A stretch of 24,195 nucleotides of DNA from an uncultured Bacteroidales bacterium (GCA_934717675.1 CAKUYZ010000023.1:1-24195), one strand, 5' to 3'; counted from the stretch's first letter, positions 15,075-23,200 are shown. The notes: generated by a model from the letters alone, not told the origin. Translations and numbers: made by a program.

Positions 15075-16265
15075 ATGAGCGACAGCAACAACGCTGGCGT
15101 GGACAACGCCACGGGCCAGCAGGAGGAGTTTGACATTGTGTGGCTCATTGCCTACCTGTGGGGCAAGGCTCGGACCATAGCCTACATAATTGGCGGGTGC
15201 GTGGTAGCGGCCATAGTCATCTATGCGTGCCGCCCAAAGGTCTTCACGTCCAAGGCAGCCATCTTGCCGGTGATGGAGAACTCCAGCTCCGACCTCGGCG
15301 GCCTCAAAGGCCTGGCCTCCATGGCGGGCATCAACCTGGGTTCCATGGGCACGACTGGGGCGGCCACCATAACGCCAGACCTCTACACCGAGGTGGTCAC
15401 CAGCACTCCAGCCCTGCTGGAGATTATGGAGCGAGTGCCGCTGACCTGGGCCTCCCCCACCGACACCGTCATGACGCTCTATGAGCATATGAAATCGGAC
15501 ACGCTGATGACTGTCGGGCGAGCCTTGAAAAAATATACAATAGGCCTGCCTGGCGTGATAATGACAGCCATAAGGGGCGAGAAGCCCGAAGCCGAATTTG
15601 TGGAGCCGCAAAATGACGATTTCTCGCGAGTGCCCAAACCCATTGTGCTGGACAAGGTGAGAAAGAAATGCGCCGAGTGGCTGCGAGACAGGATAGACGT
15701 CTCCCCAGACGAGGAGACGAGCCTGGTGAGAATAAGCGCCGAGGGCGAGACCCCGGAGCAGAGCGCGGAGCTGGCCACGGCCGTGATGCAGCAAATCCAG
15801 ACCACCATAACGGAATATGCCACATCTAGCGCCAAAAAGACCCTCAACTTCCTCCAAGTGCGCTATGACGAGACGATGAAGGAGTTCACAGAGTCTCGCC
15901 AAGAGTTCTTCGCCTACCGCGACCGCCACCGCGACTATGTGGAGGAGCGTACAAGCGTGGAGCGGCAGCAGCTTGAAGACAAGTATAACATGAACTACTC
16001 CCTGCTCCAGACCCTGCAAACCGAGCTGGAGAAGAGCCGCATGAAGCTGCTGGCCGAGACGCCCGTCTTCTCCATTGTGGAGCCCGTGGTGCAGCCCGAG
16101 AAAAAGAGCAGCCCCAAGCTGCTGCTCCACCTCATAGGCGGCATGATGGTGGGCTTCGTGGTGAGCGTGGGCGGGCTGCTGCTCGTCTTAGGCTACAAGC
16201 AGGTCTTCATGCCCAAAGAGTTCCAAAAGATATATGACGAATACAAAGTGACGGACGAGGCGTAG
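15075..16265 (+). CDS. Wzz-type polysaccharide chain-length determinant / copolymerase
   Basis: A 396-residue inner-membrane protein expected to set glycan chain length and contact the Wza-like exporter across the periplasm. A short cytoplasmic N-terminus (EEFDIVWLIAYLWG at 17-30) leads into transmembrane segment 1 (about 34-52). A large periplasmic part ends in a coiled coil (about 250-335). A proline-containing stretch, EPVVQPEKKSSP, precedes transmembrane segment 2 (about 349-373), the classic Wzz arrangement. The C-terminus is a short tail without a BY-kinase domain, so any tyrosine kinase is encoded elsewhere. It is the last gene of the row that starts at 8885. Confidence 0.92.
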   Translation: MSDSNNAGVDNATGQQEEFDIVWLIAYLWGKARTIAYIIGGCVVAAIVIYACRPKVFTSKAAILPVMENSSSDLGGLKGLASMAGINLGSMGTTGAATITPDLYTEVVTSTPALLEIMERVPLTWASPTDTVMTLYEHMKSDTLMTVGRALKKYTIGLPGVIMTAIRGEKPEAEFVEPQNDDFSRVPKPIVLDKVRKKCAEWLRDRIDVSPDEETSLVRISAEGETPEQSAELATAVMQQIQTTITEYATSSAKKTLNFLQVRYDETMKEFTESRQEFFAYRDRHRDYVEERTSVERQQLEDKYNMNYSLLQTLQTELEKSRMKLLAETPVFSIVEPVVQPEKKSSPKLLLHLIGGMMVGFVVSVGGLLLVLGYKQVFMPKEFQKIYDEYKVTDEA

Positions 16266-16294
16266 GGTCGCGGCCCAACGCCACGTTATTTGCT

Positions 16295-16302
16295 TAAATT
16301 CG
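16295..16302 (+). promoter_or_regulatory. Possible -7 element of glyS
   Basis: TAAATTCG matches the variant -7 element seen before ileS and rbr. No TTG lies 19-20 bases upstream, so the match is partial. It would give glyS a leader of about 95 bases, containing the GC-rich hairpins at 16325-16363. Confidence 0.4.
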
Positions 16303-16324
16303 CGACCGACAGAGCCTCGGAGGC

Positions 16325-16363
16325 GGCCGGCGCACACCCGCTGCCGGCCCCGCGCGCCGGGGC
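16325..16363 (+). promoter_or_regulatory. Two overlapping GC-rich hairpins between the wzz-like gene and glyS
   Basis: GGCCGG (16325-16330) can pair with CCGGCC (16344-16349). GCCCCG (16347-16352) can pair with CGGGGC (16358-16363). They share bases 16347-16349, so they are mutually exclusive. No T-run follows, so this is not a standard terminator. An A- and C-rich stretch leads on to the glyS ATG. Confidence 0.3.
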
Positions 16364-16402
16364 TCACGAAATAAACAACACAACAAGAGAAACAAAAAGA
16401 AA

Positions 16403-17968
16403 ATGGCAGAAGACGTTTTCAAGAAACTGGTGGCTCACTGCAAAGAATACGGTTTCGTATTCCCCAGCAGCGAGATCTACGACGGCCTCGGCGCAGTGTA
16501 TGACTACGGCCAGAACGGCGTCGAGATGAAGAACAACATTAAGAAGTACTGGTGGGACGCCATGGTCAAGCTCAACGACAACGTGGTGGGCATAGACTCC
16601 AGCATCTTCATGCACCCTACCATCTGGAAAGCGTCGGGTCACGTTGACGCCTTCAACGACCCGCTCATTGACAACCGCGACTCCAAGAAGCGTTATCGCG
16701 CCGACGTCCTCATCGAGGAGCAGATTGCCAAATATGACGACAAGATTGAGAAAGAGATAGCCAAGGCCCGCAAGAAGTTCGGCGACTCGTTTGACGAGGC
16801 CAAATTTCGCGAGACGTCGGCCCACGTGAAGGAGCACCAGGCCAAGCGCGACGCGCTGCACGAGCGTTACAAGAAGGCCATGAACGAGAACAACCTGGAG
16901 GAGCTGAAGCAAATCATCCTAGACGAGGAGATTGTCTGCCCCATCTCCGGCACCAAGAACTGGACCGACGTGCGCCAGTTCAACCTCATGTTCACCACCG
17001 AGATGGGCTCCACGTCAGAGGGCGCGATGAAGATCTACCTCCGCCCCGAGACCGCGCAGGGCATCTTTGTCAACTTCCTCAACGTCCAGAAAACGGGCCG
17101 TATGAAGGTTCCTTTTGGCATCGCGCAGATTGGCAAGGCGTTCCGCAACGAGATTGTGGCGCGTCAGTTCATCTTCCGCATGAGGGAGTTTGAGCAGATG
17201 GAGATGCAGTTCTTCGTACGTCCGGGCGAGGAGATGAAGTGGTTCAACTACTGGAAGCAATATCGCCTCAACTGGCACGAGGCCCTGGGCATGGGCGACC
17301 AGAACTACCAGTTCCACGACCATGAGAAACTGGCCCACTACGCCAACGCCGCCACCGACATCGAGTTCCGCATGCCGTTTGGCTTCAAGGAGGTCGAGGG
17401 CATCCACAGCCGCACTGACTTCGACCTTAGCCAGCACCAGAAATACTCCGGCAAGAAGATTCAATATTTCGACCCCGAGACAAATGAGAGCTATGTGCCA
17501 TACGTCATCGAGACTTCGATTGGCGTGGATCGTATGTTCCTCTCCATCATGGCCGGCGCCTACACCGAGGAGAAGCTGGAGGGCGGAGACAGCCGCGTGG
17601 TGCTGAAGCTGCCGCCCGTGCTGGCCCCAGTCAAGCTGGCCGTGCTGCCGCTCGTGAAGAAAGACGGCATGCCGGAGAAAGCTCACGAGATTGTCAACTC
17701 TCTCAAGCTGGCCATGAACGTCCAGTATGACGAGAAAGACTCCATCGGAAAGCGTTATCGCCGCCAGGATGCCATCGGCACACCATATTGCGTGACGGTT
17801 GACGGCCAGACTCTGGAAGACAACACCGTGACGCTGCGCGACCGCGACACCATGGAGCAGAAGCGCGTGAACGTGGCCGACCTGCACGACATTGTGTTCA
17901 AGAAAGTGTCTGGCCACGAGCTTTTCGAGAGGCTCATAAAGGTTCAGAGCGAGCTTAAAAACAACTAA
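16403..17968 (+). CDS. glyS: Glycyl-tRNA synthetase, alpha2 type
   Basis: This 521-residue class IIa synthetase attaches glycine to tRNA-Gly and belongs to the dimeric single-chain type (as in Thermus, archaea and eukaryotes), not the alpha2beta2 enzyme. The N-terminal FPSSEIYDGLGAVYDYG (20-36) is specific to the family. RPETAQG (214-220), the motif 2 region FGIAQIGKAFRNE (238-250), FRMREFEQMEMQFF (258-271) and motif 3 SIGVDR (372-377) make the active site. A C-terminal anticodon-binding domain (about 405-521) begins LAPVKLAVLPLV. A lysine- and glutamate-rich insertion at about 105-175 is typical of Bacteroidota versions. It appears monocistronic, with a -7-like element upstream and a strong terminator after it. 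Confidence 0.97.
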   Translation: MAEDVFKKLVAHCKEYGFVFPSSEIYDGLGAVYDYGQNGVEMKNNIKKYWWDAMVKLNDNVVGIDSSIFMHPTIWKASGHVDAFNDPLIDNRDSKKRYRADVLIEEQIAKYDDKIEKEIAKARKKFGDSFDEAKFRETSAHVKEHQAKRDALHERYKKAMNENNLEELKQIILDEEIVCPISGTKNWTDVRQFNLMFTTEMGSTSEGAMKIYLRPETAQGIFVNFLNVQKTGRMKVPFGIAQIGKAFRNEIVARQFIFRMREFEQMEMQFFVRPGEEMKWFNYWKQYRLNWHEALGMGDQNYQFHDHEKLAHYANAATDIEFRMPFGFKEVEGIHSRTDFDLSQHQKYSGKKIQYFDPETNESYVPYVIETSIGVDRMFLSIMAGAYTEEKLEGGDSRVVLKLPPVLAPVKLAVLPLVKKDGMPEKAHEIVNSLKLAMNVQYDEKDSIGKRYRRQDAIGTPYCVTVDGQTLEDNTVTLRDRDTMEQKRVNVADLHDIVFKKVSGHELFERLIKVQSELKNN

Positions 17969-17997
17969 CGTCTTCGGTGCATAGCCGCCAAACAGAA

Positions 17998-18039
17998 GCA
18001 TCCCCCAAGGTTTATTGAACCTTGGGGGATGCCTTTTTT
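17998..18039 (+). terminator. Intrinsic terminator of glyS
   Basis: A perfect 15-bp stem (17998-18012 with 18018-18032) with loop TATTG is followed by six T residues (18034-18039), 29 bases after the glyS stop. On the minus strand the hairpin is followed by a T-rich TTCTGTTT, so it may also stop transcripts from fbp, which converges from the other side. Confidence 0.9.
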
Positions 18040-18052
18040 GTCTTGCCCCAAA

Positions 18053-19879
18053 CTAGCTCTCCTTGATGAGGCCACAGCGATAGGCCTGCAGCAGCTTCTC
18101 CAAATTATCCACCTGCGCCAAGAGCTCACGGCCGCGGTCAGTGTCCCTCACCAACATCCTGTGATATTTGAACTCCTCTAGCTGCACGCGGCTATGGATG
18201 TCGCTGCCGTCCTCCACGGCTTTCTCCTTGCTCTCGAAAGCCTCGTGCTGAACCAGCTGCAGGCCGTGGCTGTTATATATGAGCGTGTAGCCGGCAATGC
18301 CCGTGGTCTTGTGATATGGCTTTGAAAACCCGCCATCTATGACCAGTCGCTTGCCGCCCGCGCGTGTAGGGCTTTCGCCCTCGGTGGTGCGCACGGGCGT
18401 GTGGCCGTTGATGATGCGAGACTTGTCGGGGTCGAGCCCAAACTCGCGCATTATCTTGTCGCACGTCTCGGCACCGTTTGCCAACTCATAATATGCGCCC
18501 TTCACCTCGCGGTTAAGCTCATCCACATTGATGAAATATCGCTCAAAGGTCGTCATCTTGTCCTTGTTGTAGAGTGGCGAGTCGGGTCCGCACCACAGAT
18601 ACCACATATAGTCCACTGCCTCAGCCTTTTCGGCCGTCCCTTGCTCACCGAAATAGGCGACCCGCGCCATCTGGTCAATCCTGTCCATAAGGGCCCGGCC
18701 GCAATAGTCCTGCCCCCCTACGCTGACTGGCTTGAAAGAGCCGTCGGGACAAAGCGGAATGGCGGCGTGATATAGCAGGCAATTGTTGCGCACCAGATAG
18801 AGGCTGCCGTGGTTGTAGAAACACCTGATGTGCTTTTGCAGTTTCTCGGAGTGAGTGAAAGAGTGGAGCAGCTGACTCAAGAGTTGCTCCTCTTCGAGGC
18901 TTAGGACGTAGGGGTTGGCAGGGTCGATGGTGGGGAAGAGCTTGTCTTGCAGCGGATAGGAGACGCCGTGTATGGTGATGGAGCCCTCGTCATAGTCAAT
19001 GGCGTTGAGCAGCAGGCGGTCGTCCATGGCATATTCGGGGTGGCGCATGATGATTTGCCCCTCCAGCTTGAACTGGATTATGGAGATGGCCTTGTGCATC
19101 TTGGCCATAAGCTGTTTGGAGCGGCTCATGCGGCTGTTGTCTTCAAACTCCTGGGCCTGAAAGCGCTCGCACGGGTCCATACCATAGTGGTCAATGGCAA
19201 AAGTGGCGAGGGGCAGCAGGTTGATGGAGTATCCCTCCTCCAGAGTCTCGACGTTGGCGTAGCGTATGGAGATGCGCACCACATTTGCGATGAGGGCGAG
19301 ATTGCCCACGGCCGCGCCCATCCACGATATGTCATGGTTTCCCCACTGGATGTCGAAGTCGTGATATTCGCACAGCGCCTCCATGATGTCGCACGCCCCA
19401 GGGCCGCGGTCATAGACGTCGCCCACCACATGGAGGGTGTCTATGACCAGCCTATGGATGAGCCTGCTGATGGCGATGATGAACTCTTCCGACCTGCCAA
19501 TGTTGACAATGGAGCTTATGAGACTGGCATAGTAGCTCTGCTTGTCCTCATCGGTCTGGCTCTCATAGAGCAGCTCCTCAATGACATAGGCGAACTCTGG
19601 CGGCAGTGCCTTGCGCACTTTTGAGTGAGTATATTTGGCAGCCACCACCCGCGCCACGGCCACGACGTGAAACAGCTCGGTCCTGTACCAGTCTTCCAAA
19701 TCAAGGTCCGGCTGACACTTCACCTGGTCTAGTTTCTCGCGCGGATAGTATATGAGGGAGCAGAGCGTGTCGCGGTCCTCTCGCCTCATAGTCATGCCAA
19801 AAATGTCGTCCACTTTACGTCTGATTACGCCAGAGGCGTTTTTCAGCACATGGCGGAAGGCCGTGCTCTCGCCATGCAA
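18053..19879 (-). CDS. fbp: Fructose-1,6-bisphosphatase, class 3: reading frame left downstream of an in-frame stop
   Basis: This enzyme hydrolyses fructose 1,6-bisphosphate to fructose 6-phosphate in gluconeogenesis. It is the large metallophosphoesterase type of Bacteroidota and Firmicutes, about 660 residues. The open part spans 608 codons if counted from a TTG at 19879. GDVYDRG and QWGNHD are metal-binding motifs at 206-212 and 232-236 in full-length numbering, and GHTPV occurs later. The family N-terminus is encoded directly upstream in the same frame (20038-19928), but codon 38 is TAG (19927-19925). Starting at the TTG would begin inside the conserved D53-L-H55 motif and lose Asp53, expected to bind metal. 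The 608-residue product is therefore unlikely to be a normal enzyme. The locus is a nonsense mutant, a sequencing or assembly error, or, less likely, read through. Confidence 0.85.
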   Translation of the reverse strand: MHGESTAFRHVLKNASGVIRRKVDDIFGMTMRREDRDTLCSLIYYPREKLDQVKCQPDLDLEDWYRTELFHVVAVARVVAAKYTHSKVRKALPPEFAYVIEELLYESQTDEDKQSYYASLISSIVNIGRSEEFIIAISRLIHRLVIDTLHVVGDVYDRGPGACDIMEALCEYHDFDIQWGNHDISWMGAAVGNLALIANVVRISIRYANVETLEEGYSINLLPLATFAIDHYGMDPCERFQAQEFEDNSRMSRSKQLMAKMHKAISIIQFKLEGQIIMRHPEYAMDDRLLLNAIDYDEGSITIHGVSYPLQDKLFPTIDPANPYVLSLEEEQLLSQLLHSFTHSEKLQKHIRCFYNHGSLYLVRNNCLLYHAAIPLCPDGSFKPVSVGGQDYCGRALMDRIDQMARVAYFGEQGTAEKAEAVDYMWYLWCGPDSPLYNKDKMTTFERYFINVDELNREVKGAYYELANGAETCDKIMREFGLDPDKSRIINGHTPVRTTEGESPTRAGGKRLVIDGGFSKPYHKTTGIAGYTLIYNSHGLQLVQHEAFESKEKAVEDGSDIHSRVQLEEFKYHRMLVRDTDRGRELLAQVDNLEKLLQAYRCGLIKES

Positions 19880-19924
19880 GTCGCTAAGGAAGTGTTCCGT
19901 TCCTTTGGGGAGGCTAAGGATGGC

Positions 19925-20038
19925 CTACAGGTTGACAATCTCCGTGGCCGCGGCGGAGATATTGGGGAATTTTTCGGCCAAGAGGCGCAAATATCGCAGA
20001 TCGGCCAAGAGGTCTTCTGGGGCGTATTGTCTGTTCAT
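19925..20038 (-). pseudogene. fbp: 5' part of fbp, cut off by an amber codon
   Basis: From the ATG at 20038 the frame reads MNRQYAPEDLLADLRYLRLL, then AEKFPNISAAATEIVNL, which is the expected N-terminus of class 3 Fbp. TAG follows at codon 38, and then AILSLPKGTEHFLSDLHGES continues in the same frame. Relatives have Glu or Gln at this place, so one base change (GAG or CAG to TAG) explains the stop. No frameshift is involved, and counting through the stop restores the family length of 661 codons. Confidence 0.85.
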
Positions 20039-20059
20039 GCTTTGTGGGTGCTGATGTCA

Positions 20060-20067
20060 CAAATATA
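20060..20067 (-). promoter_or_regulatory. Possible -7 element of fbp
   Basis: TATATTTG on the minus strand (20067-20060) matches TAnnTTTG exactly, 22 bases before the fbp ATG at 20038. No TTTG was seen at the ideal distance. Its presence suggests that the ATG at 20038 is the ancestral start. Confidence 0.45.
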
Positions 20068-20120
20068 GCGAAATATGTTAATATTGCTTTCTAACGGCAA
20101 AAAGCAGTGATTGGCCGCCA

Positions 20121-20166
20121 TAAAAAGAGCCCCGCCCGCACGGCAAGGAAACCGTGCGGGCGGGGC
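20121..20166 (-). terminator. Intrinsic terminator of glnS
   Basis: A perfect, very GC-rich 15-bp stem (20166-20152 with 20143-20129) and an 8-base loop are followed on the minus strand by CTCTTTTTA. It lies 23 bases past the glnS stop and ahead of the fbp promoter region, so fbp is not read from glnS. Confidence 0.9.
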
Positions 20167-20188
20167 CGACTATGCTTGCCCTTATTGG

Positions 20189-21934
20189 TTACTTGGCTTT
20201 GGCCCAGCTGTCTTTGAGGCCCACCGTCTTGTTGAACACGGGATGGCCGGCCGTGAGGCTGTCGGGGTCAACATTGAAGTAGCCTATGCGTTGGAACTGG
20301 AGGTAGGCCAGTGGCTTCTGGCTTGCCGCGAACTCCTCGACATAGCAGTTTGTGATGACGTGGAGCGAGTCTGGGTTTATGATCTGCTTCATGGCCTCGA
20401 CTGGCTCACACTTCTGCTCATCGATGATGGCCGCCATCTCGTCTCGCGGGTTCTCAACCTTCCAGAGGCGGTCGTAGAGGCGCACCTCGGCCTTGACGCA
20501 ATGGTCGGCGCTCAGCCAGTGCAGCGTGCCCTTGACCTTGCGGTCGGCGCCTGGCAGACCGCTCCTGCTCTCCGGGTCATATTCGCACATGATCTCCACA
20601 ATGTTGCCGCTCTCATCTTTCTTGCAGCCTGTGCACTTGACAATGTAGGCGTTTTTGAGCCTCACCTCACCGCCTGGCGTCATACGGAAGAACTTTTTGG
20701 GGGCGTCTTCCATAAAATCGTCGCGCTCAATCCACAAGTTGCGGCTGAACGCTATCTTGTGGCTGCCCTCTTCCGGAGCCTCGGGGTTGTTTTGCGCGTC
20801 CATCATCTCCACCTGCCCCTCTGGGTAGTTCGTCACGACGAGGCGCACGGGGTTGAGTACGGCCGAGACGCGCGTGGCGCGCTTGTTGAGGTCCTCGCGG
20901 GCCGAGCTTTCAAGCAGCGCTATCTCGTTGAGAGCGTCGAAAGTGGTGTAGCCAATCTTGTCAATGAAGTTGATGATGCTCTCGGGGCTATATCCGCGGC
21001 GGCGGAAGGCGCGTATGGTTGGCATCCGAGGGTCGTCCCACCCGTTCACCAGGCCGTTTTTGACCAAGGCCAGCAGGTTTCGCTTGCTCATGAGGGTGTA
21101 GCTCAGGTTGAGCTTGTTGAACTCGGTCTGACGCGGGCGGTTGTCCGCCAAGTCTTCTCCGCGCGTCTCTTTGAGCCAATCGACAAAAAGGTCATAGAGT
21201 GGGCGGTGGACCACGAACTCAAGGGTGCAGAGCGAGTGCGTGACGCCCTCGAAATAGTCGCTCTGGCCGTGGGCGAAGTCATACATAGGGTATGCGTTCC
21301 ACTTGTTGCCCGTGCGGACGTGCGGCACGTTCAGCACGCGATAGATGATCGGGTCGCGGAAGTGCATATTGGGGTTGGCCATGTCAATCTTTGCCCTCAA
21401 GACCATGGTGCCAGGCTCCACGCGGCCGCTGTTCATCTCCTGGAATAGGCGGAGGCTCTCCTCAACTGGCCTGTTGCGATATGGGCTCTCGGTGCCGGGC
21501 TGCGTGGGCGTGCCCTTCTGCTCTGCGATCTGTTCCGCCGTCTGCTCATCAACATAGGCTTTGCCGCGCTTGATGAGTTCAACGGCAAAGTCCCACAACT
21601 GCTGGAAATAGTCCGAGGCGTAGAATATGTCGCCCCACTTGAAGCCCAGCCACTCAATGTCTTGCTTTATGGCCTCGATATATTCAGTGTCCTCCTTTAT
21701 GGGGTTGGTGTCGTCCATACGGAGGTTGCACACGCCGCCAAACCTCTTGGCCACGCCAAAATCTAGCGCGATGGCCTTGGCATGGCCAATGTGCAGATAG
21801 CCGTTGGGCTCCGGCGGGAAGCGCGTCTGCACCCTGCCGCCATTCTTTCCGGCCTTGAGGTCGGCCTCTATTTTCTGTATGATGAAATTGCCGCCCTCGG
21901 TCTTCTCCTCGGGCTCAGATGCTGTGCTGCTCAT
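20189..21934 (-). CDS. glnS: Glutaminyl-tRNA synthetase
   Basis: This 581-residue class Ib synthetase charges tRNA-Gln directly with glutamine. The ATP-binding signature is PPEPNGYLHIGH (40-51), with H48-I-G-H51 in the normal order. The second signature is M282-S-K-R285, followed by GWDDPRMPTIRAFRRRGYSP, which is diagnostic of GlnRS rather than GluRS. The usual two-beta-barrel anticodon-binding region fills the C-terminal part. A short acidic N-terminal extension (about 1-20) precedes the catalytic core. Its promoter lies in the 201-base gap shared with the divergent folB, and a strong terminator follows. Confidence 0.97.
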   Translation of the reverse strand: MSSTASEPEEKTEGGNFIIQKIEADLKAGKNGGRVQTRFPPEPNGYLHIGHAKAIALDFGVAKRFGGVCNLRMDDTNPIKEDTEYIEAIKQDIEWLGFKWGDIFYASDYFQQLWDFAVELIKRGKAYVDEQTAEQIAEQKGTPTQPGTESPYRNRPVEESLRLFQEMNSGRVEPGTMVLRAKIDMANPNMHFRDPIIYRVLNVPHVRTGNKWNAYPMYDFAHGQSDYFEGVTHSLCTLEFVVHRPLYDLFVDWLKETRGEDLADNRPRQTEFNKLNLSYTLMSKRNLLALVKNGLVNGWDDPRMPTIRAFRRRGYSPESIINFIDKIGYTTFDALNEIALLESSAREDLNKRATRVSAVLNPVRLVVTNYPEGQVEMMDAQNNPEAPEEGSHKIAFSRNLWIERDDFMEDAPKKFFRMTPGGEVRLKNAYIVKCTGCKKDESGNIVEIMCEYDPESRSGLPGADRKVKGTLHWLSADHCVKAEVRLYDRLWKVENPRDEMAAIIDEQKCEPVEAMKQIINPDSLHVITNCYVEEFAASQKPLAYLQFQRIGYFNVDPDSLTAGHPVFNKTVGLKDSWAKAK

Positions 21935-21971
21935 TGTGTTTGCCTTGTTGTTCGTGTTCTGATGTCTCGCG

Positions 21972-22002
21972 TAAAATTAAACAGAAAGCGAATCTCTTGC
22001 AA
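21972..22002 (-). promoter_or_regulatory. Putative promoter of glnS
   Basis: On the minus strand, TTG (22002-22000), exactly 20 bases, then TAATTTTA (21979-21972) matches the local promoter pattern with one mismatch in the last position. It would give a leader of about 30 bases before the glnS ATG. Confidence 0.5.
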
Positions 22003-22084
22003 TAAATTTCCCGCTATTGGAAGAGACATTCCACACGCCCGCGCCGCCCACTGACCACGCGTGGCAACGAACGCGCCAAATGGC

Positions 22085-22092
22085 TATATTCG
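22085..22092 (+). promoter_or_regulatory. Possible -7 element of folB
   Basis: TATATTCG, followed by CG, is identical to the -7 element before rbr and lies 43 bases before the folB ATG. No good upstream TTG element was seen. Confidence 0.4.
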
Positions 22093-22135
22093 CGCACACC
22101 GCGCGTCGACAGGGCGGGAATAAAAGGACAAGACA

Positions 22136-22495
22136 ATGGACATGACAATTGAGCTCCGCAACGTGGAGATATATGCTCGCCACGGCTGCTACCGCGAGGA
22201 GCAGCTTGTGGGAGGGCGTTTTGTGGTTGATGCCGACCTGGTCGTGGACGGCTCCCGCCCATCGGCGACCGATGACGTCAGCACGGCCGTCAATTATGTG
22301 GCCGTATGCCGCCTGCTTGACGAGGAGATGGCCCGCCCGCACCACCTGCTGGAATCGCTGGTGGCGGACATGGCGCAAGCCCTGACAGCGCGCTTTGGCT
22401 CGGAGGGGCTTAAAGGCGGGTGGATAAAGGTGCGCAAGATGGCCCCGCCCATAGGCATGCAGGTGGAGAGCGTTGGCGTAAGGCTAGCCTTCTGA
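22136..22495 (+). CDS. folB: Dihydroneopterin aldolase
   Basis: A 119-residue folate-biosynthesis enzyme that cleaves 7,8-dihydroneopterin to 6-hydroxymethyl-7,8-dihydropterin and glycolaldehyde. Family marks are IELRNVEIYARHGCYREEQ (5-23) with the substrate-side Glu, VNYVAV (52-57) with the conserved Tyr, LLESLV (71-76), and K101 in KVRKMAPPIG near the C-terminus. The length is normal. An in-frame second ATG at codon 3 would also work. It stands alone between the divergent glnS and rbr, so no other folate gene is visible nearby. Confidence 0.93.
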   Translation: MDMTIELRNVEIYARHGCYREEQLVGGRFVVDADLVVDGSRPSATDDVSTAVNYVAVCRLLDEEMARPHHLLESLVADMAQALTARFGSEGLKGGWIKVRKMAPPIGMQVESVGVRLAF

Positions 22496-22553
22496 CCCTT
22501 GAGGCCCCAAAAGATAGACTAAAGACAAACTGCCCCGAGACGCCGCCTTAGTG

Positions 22554-22584
22554 TTGTTTCTAAAGACACGTTAACGTATATTCG
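22554..22584 (+). promoter_or_regulatory. Putative promoter of rubrerythrin
   Basis: TTG (22554-22556), 20 bases, then TATATTCG (22577-22584), about 74 bases before the rbr ATG. Same spacing and same variant -7 element as the ileS promoter. I see no obvious PerR- or OxyR-type site in the leader. Confidence 0.55.
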
Positions 22585-22657
22585 CACTGGTCATCCGAGC
22601 CGCAGAGCGGCGGAGTGGCAACGCGAATACATCAACACATCTTAAAAGCAGACACCT

Positions 22658-23200
22658 ATGAAAGAGCTGAAAGGCACAAAGACCGAGCGGAACCTCCAGG
22701 AGGCTTTCGCCGGCGAGTCCATGGCGCGCAACAAGTACACCTACTACGCCTCACGCGCACGCAAAGACGGCTACGAGCAGATCGCGGCCATCTTTGAAGA
22801 GACGGCCGCCAACGAGAAGGAGCACGCCAAGCTGTGGTTTAAGCAGCTGATGGGCGGGGCCGTGCCAGACACACGGGCCAACCTGCTCGACGCGGCGGCG
22901 GGCGAGAACCACGAGTGGACCGACATGTATGACCGCATGGCCCGCGAGGCGGACGAGGAGGGCTTCGCGGAGATTGCCCGACTGATGAGGGGCGTGGCGC
23001 AAATTGAGCGCGAGCATGAGGAGCGTTACCGCCGCCTGCTCAAGAACATAGACGACGCCGTGGTATTCTCTCGCGACGGGGAGTGCATCTGGCAGTGCCG
23101 CAACTGCGGCCACATTGTGGTGGGCAAGAAGGCACCAGAGGTTTGCCCCGTGTGCGCCCACCCGCAGAGCTATTTTGAGTTGCGCAAAGAAAACTACTAG
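22658..23200 (+). CDS. rbr: Rubrerythrin
   Basis: This 180-residue protein is a cytoplasmic non-haem iron peroxidase that removes hydrogen peroxide in anaerobes. The N-terminal four-helix diiron domain carries E20, E53 and H56 (in EKEH), Glu83/86 (in GENHE), and E117 with H120 (in EREH), the expected ligand set. A C-terminal rubredoxin-type domain has C147-R-N-C150 and C163-P-V-C166, which bind a single iron and pass electrons to the diiron site. The C-terminal SYFELRKENY is typical and supports the TAG stop as real. It converges with the superoxide dismutase gene, placing two oxygen-defence genes side by side; a product of SOD is the substrate of this enzyme. Confidence 0.97.
   Translation: MKELKGTKTERNLQEAFAGESMARNKYTYYASRARKDGYEQIAAIFEETAANEKEHAKLWFKQLMGGAVPDTRANLLDAAAGENHEWTDMYDRMAREADEEGFAEIARLMRGVAQIEREHEERYRRLLKNIDDAVVFSRDGECIWQCRNCGHIVVGKKAPEVCPVCAHPQSYFELRKENY

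Noticed and set aside
15045..16130. 361-codon open frame on the minus strand, opposite the wzz-like gene
   Set aside because: Antisense shadow: composition rich in His, Leu and Gly, no recognisable motif, and it covers a complete Wzz-type gene.
17015..18001. 328-codon open frame on the minus strand, opposite glyS
   Set aside because: Antisense shadow of the GlyRS catalytic and anticodon domains; no family features.
19925..19927. TAG reassigned to Gln (as in some gut phages) as explanation of the fbp amber codon
   Set aside because: TAG serves as an ordinary terminal stop at the correct family length in tadA, rbr, the wzz-like gene and fbp itself, so the host code is standard.
20111..21448. 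445-codon open frame on the plus strand, opposite glnS
   Set aside because: It is antisense to a full-length, motif-complete GlnRS and begins at TTG inside the glnS terminator hairpin. Its translation is low-complexity His, Val, Ala and Leu typical of the complement of GC-rich coding DNA.
22496..22657. Search of the folB-rbr gap for a small gene or RNA
   Set aside because: Only the rbr promoter motif and an unremarkable leader were seen; no cloverleaf or open frame worth listing.
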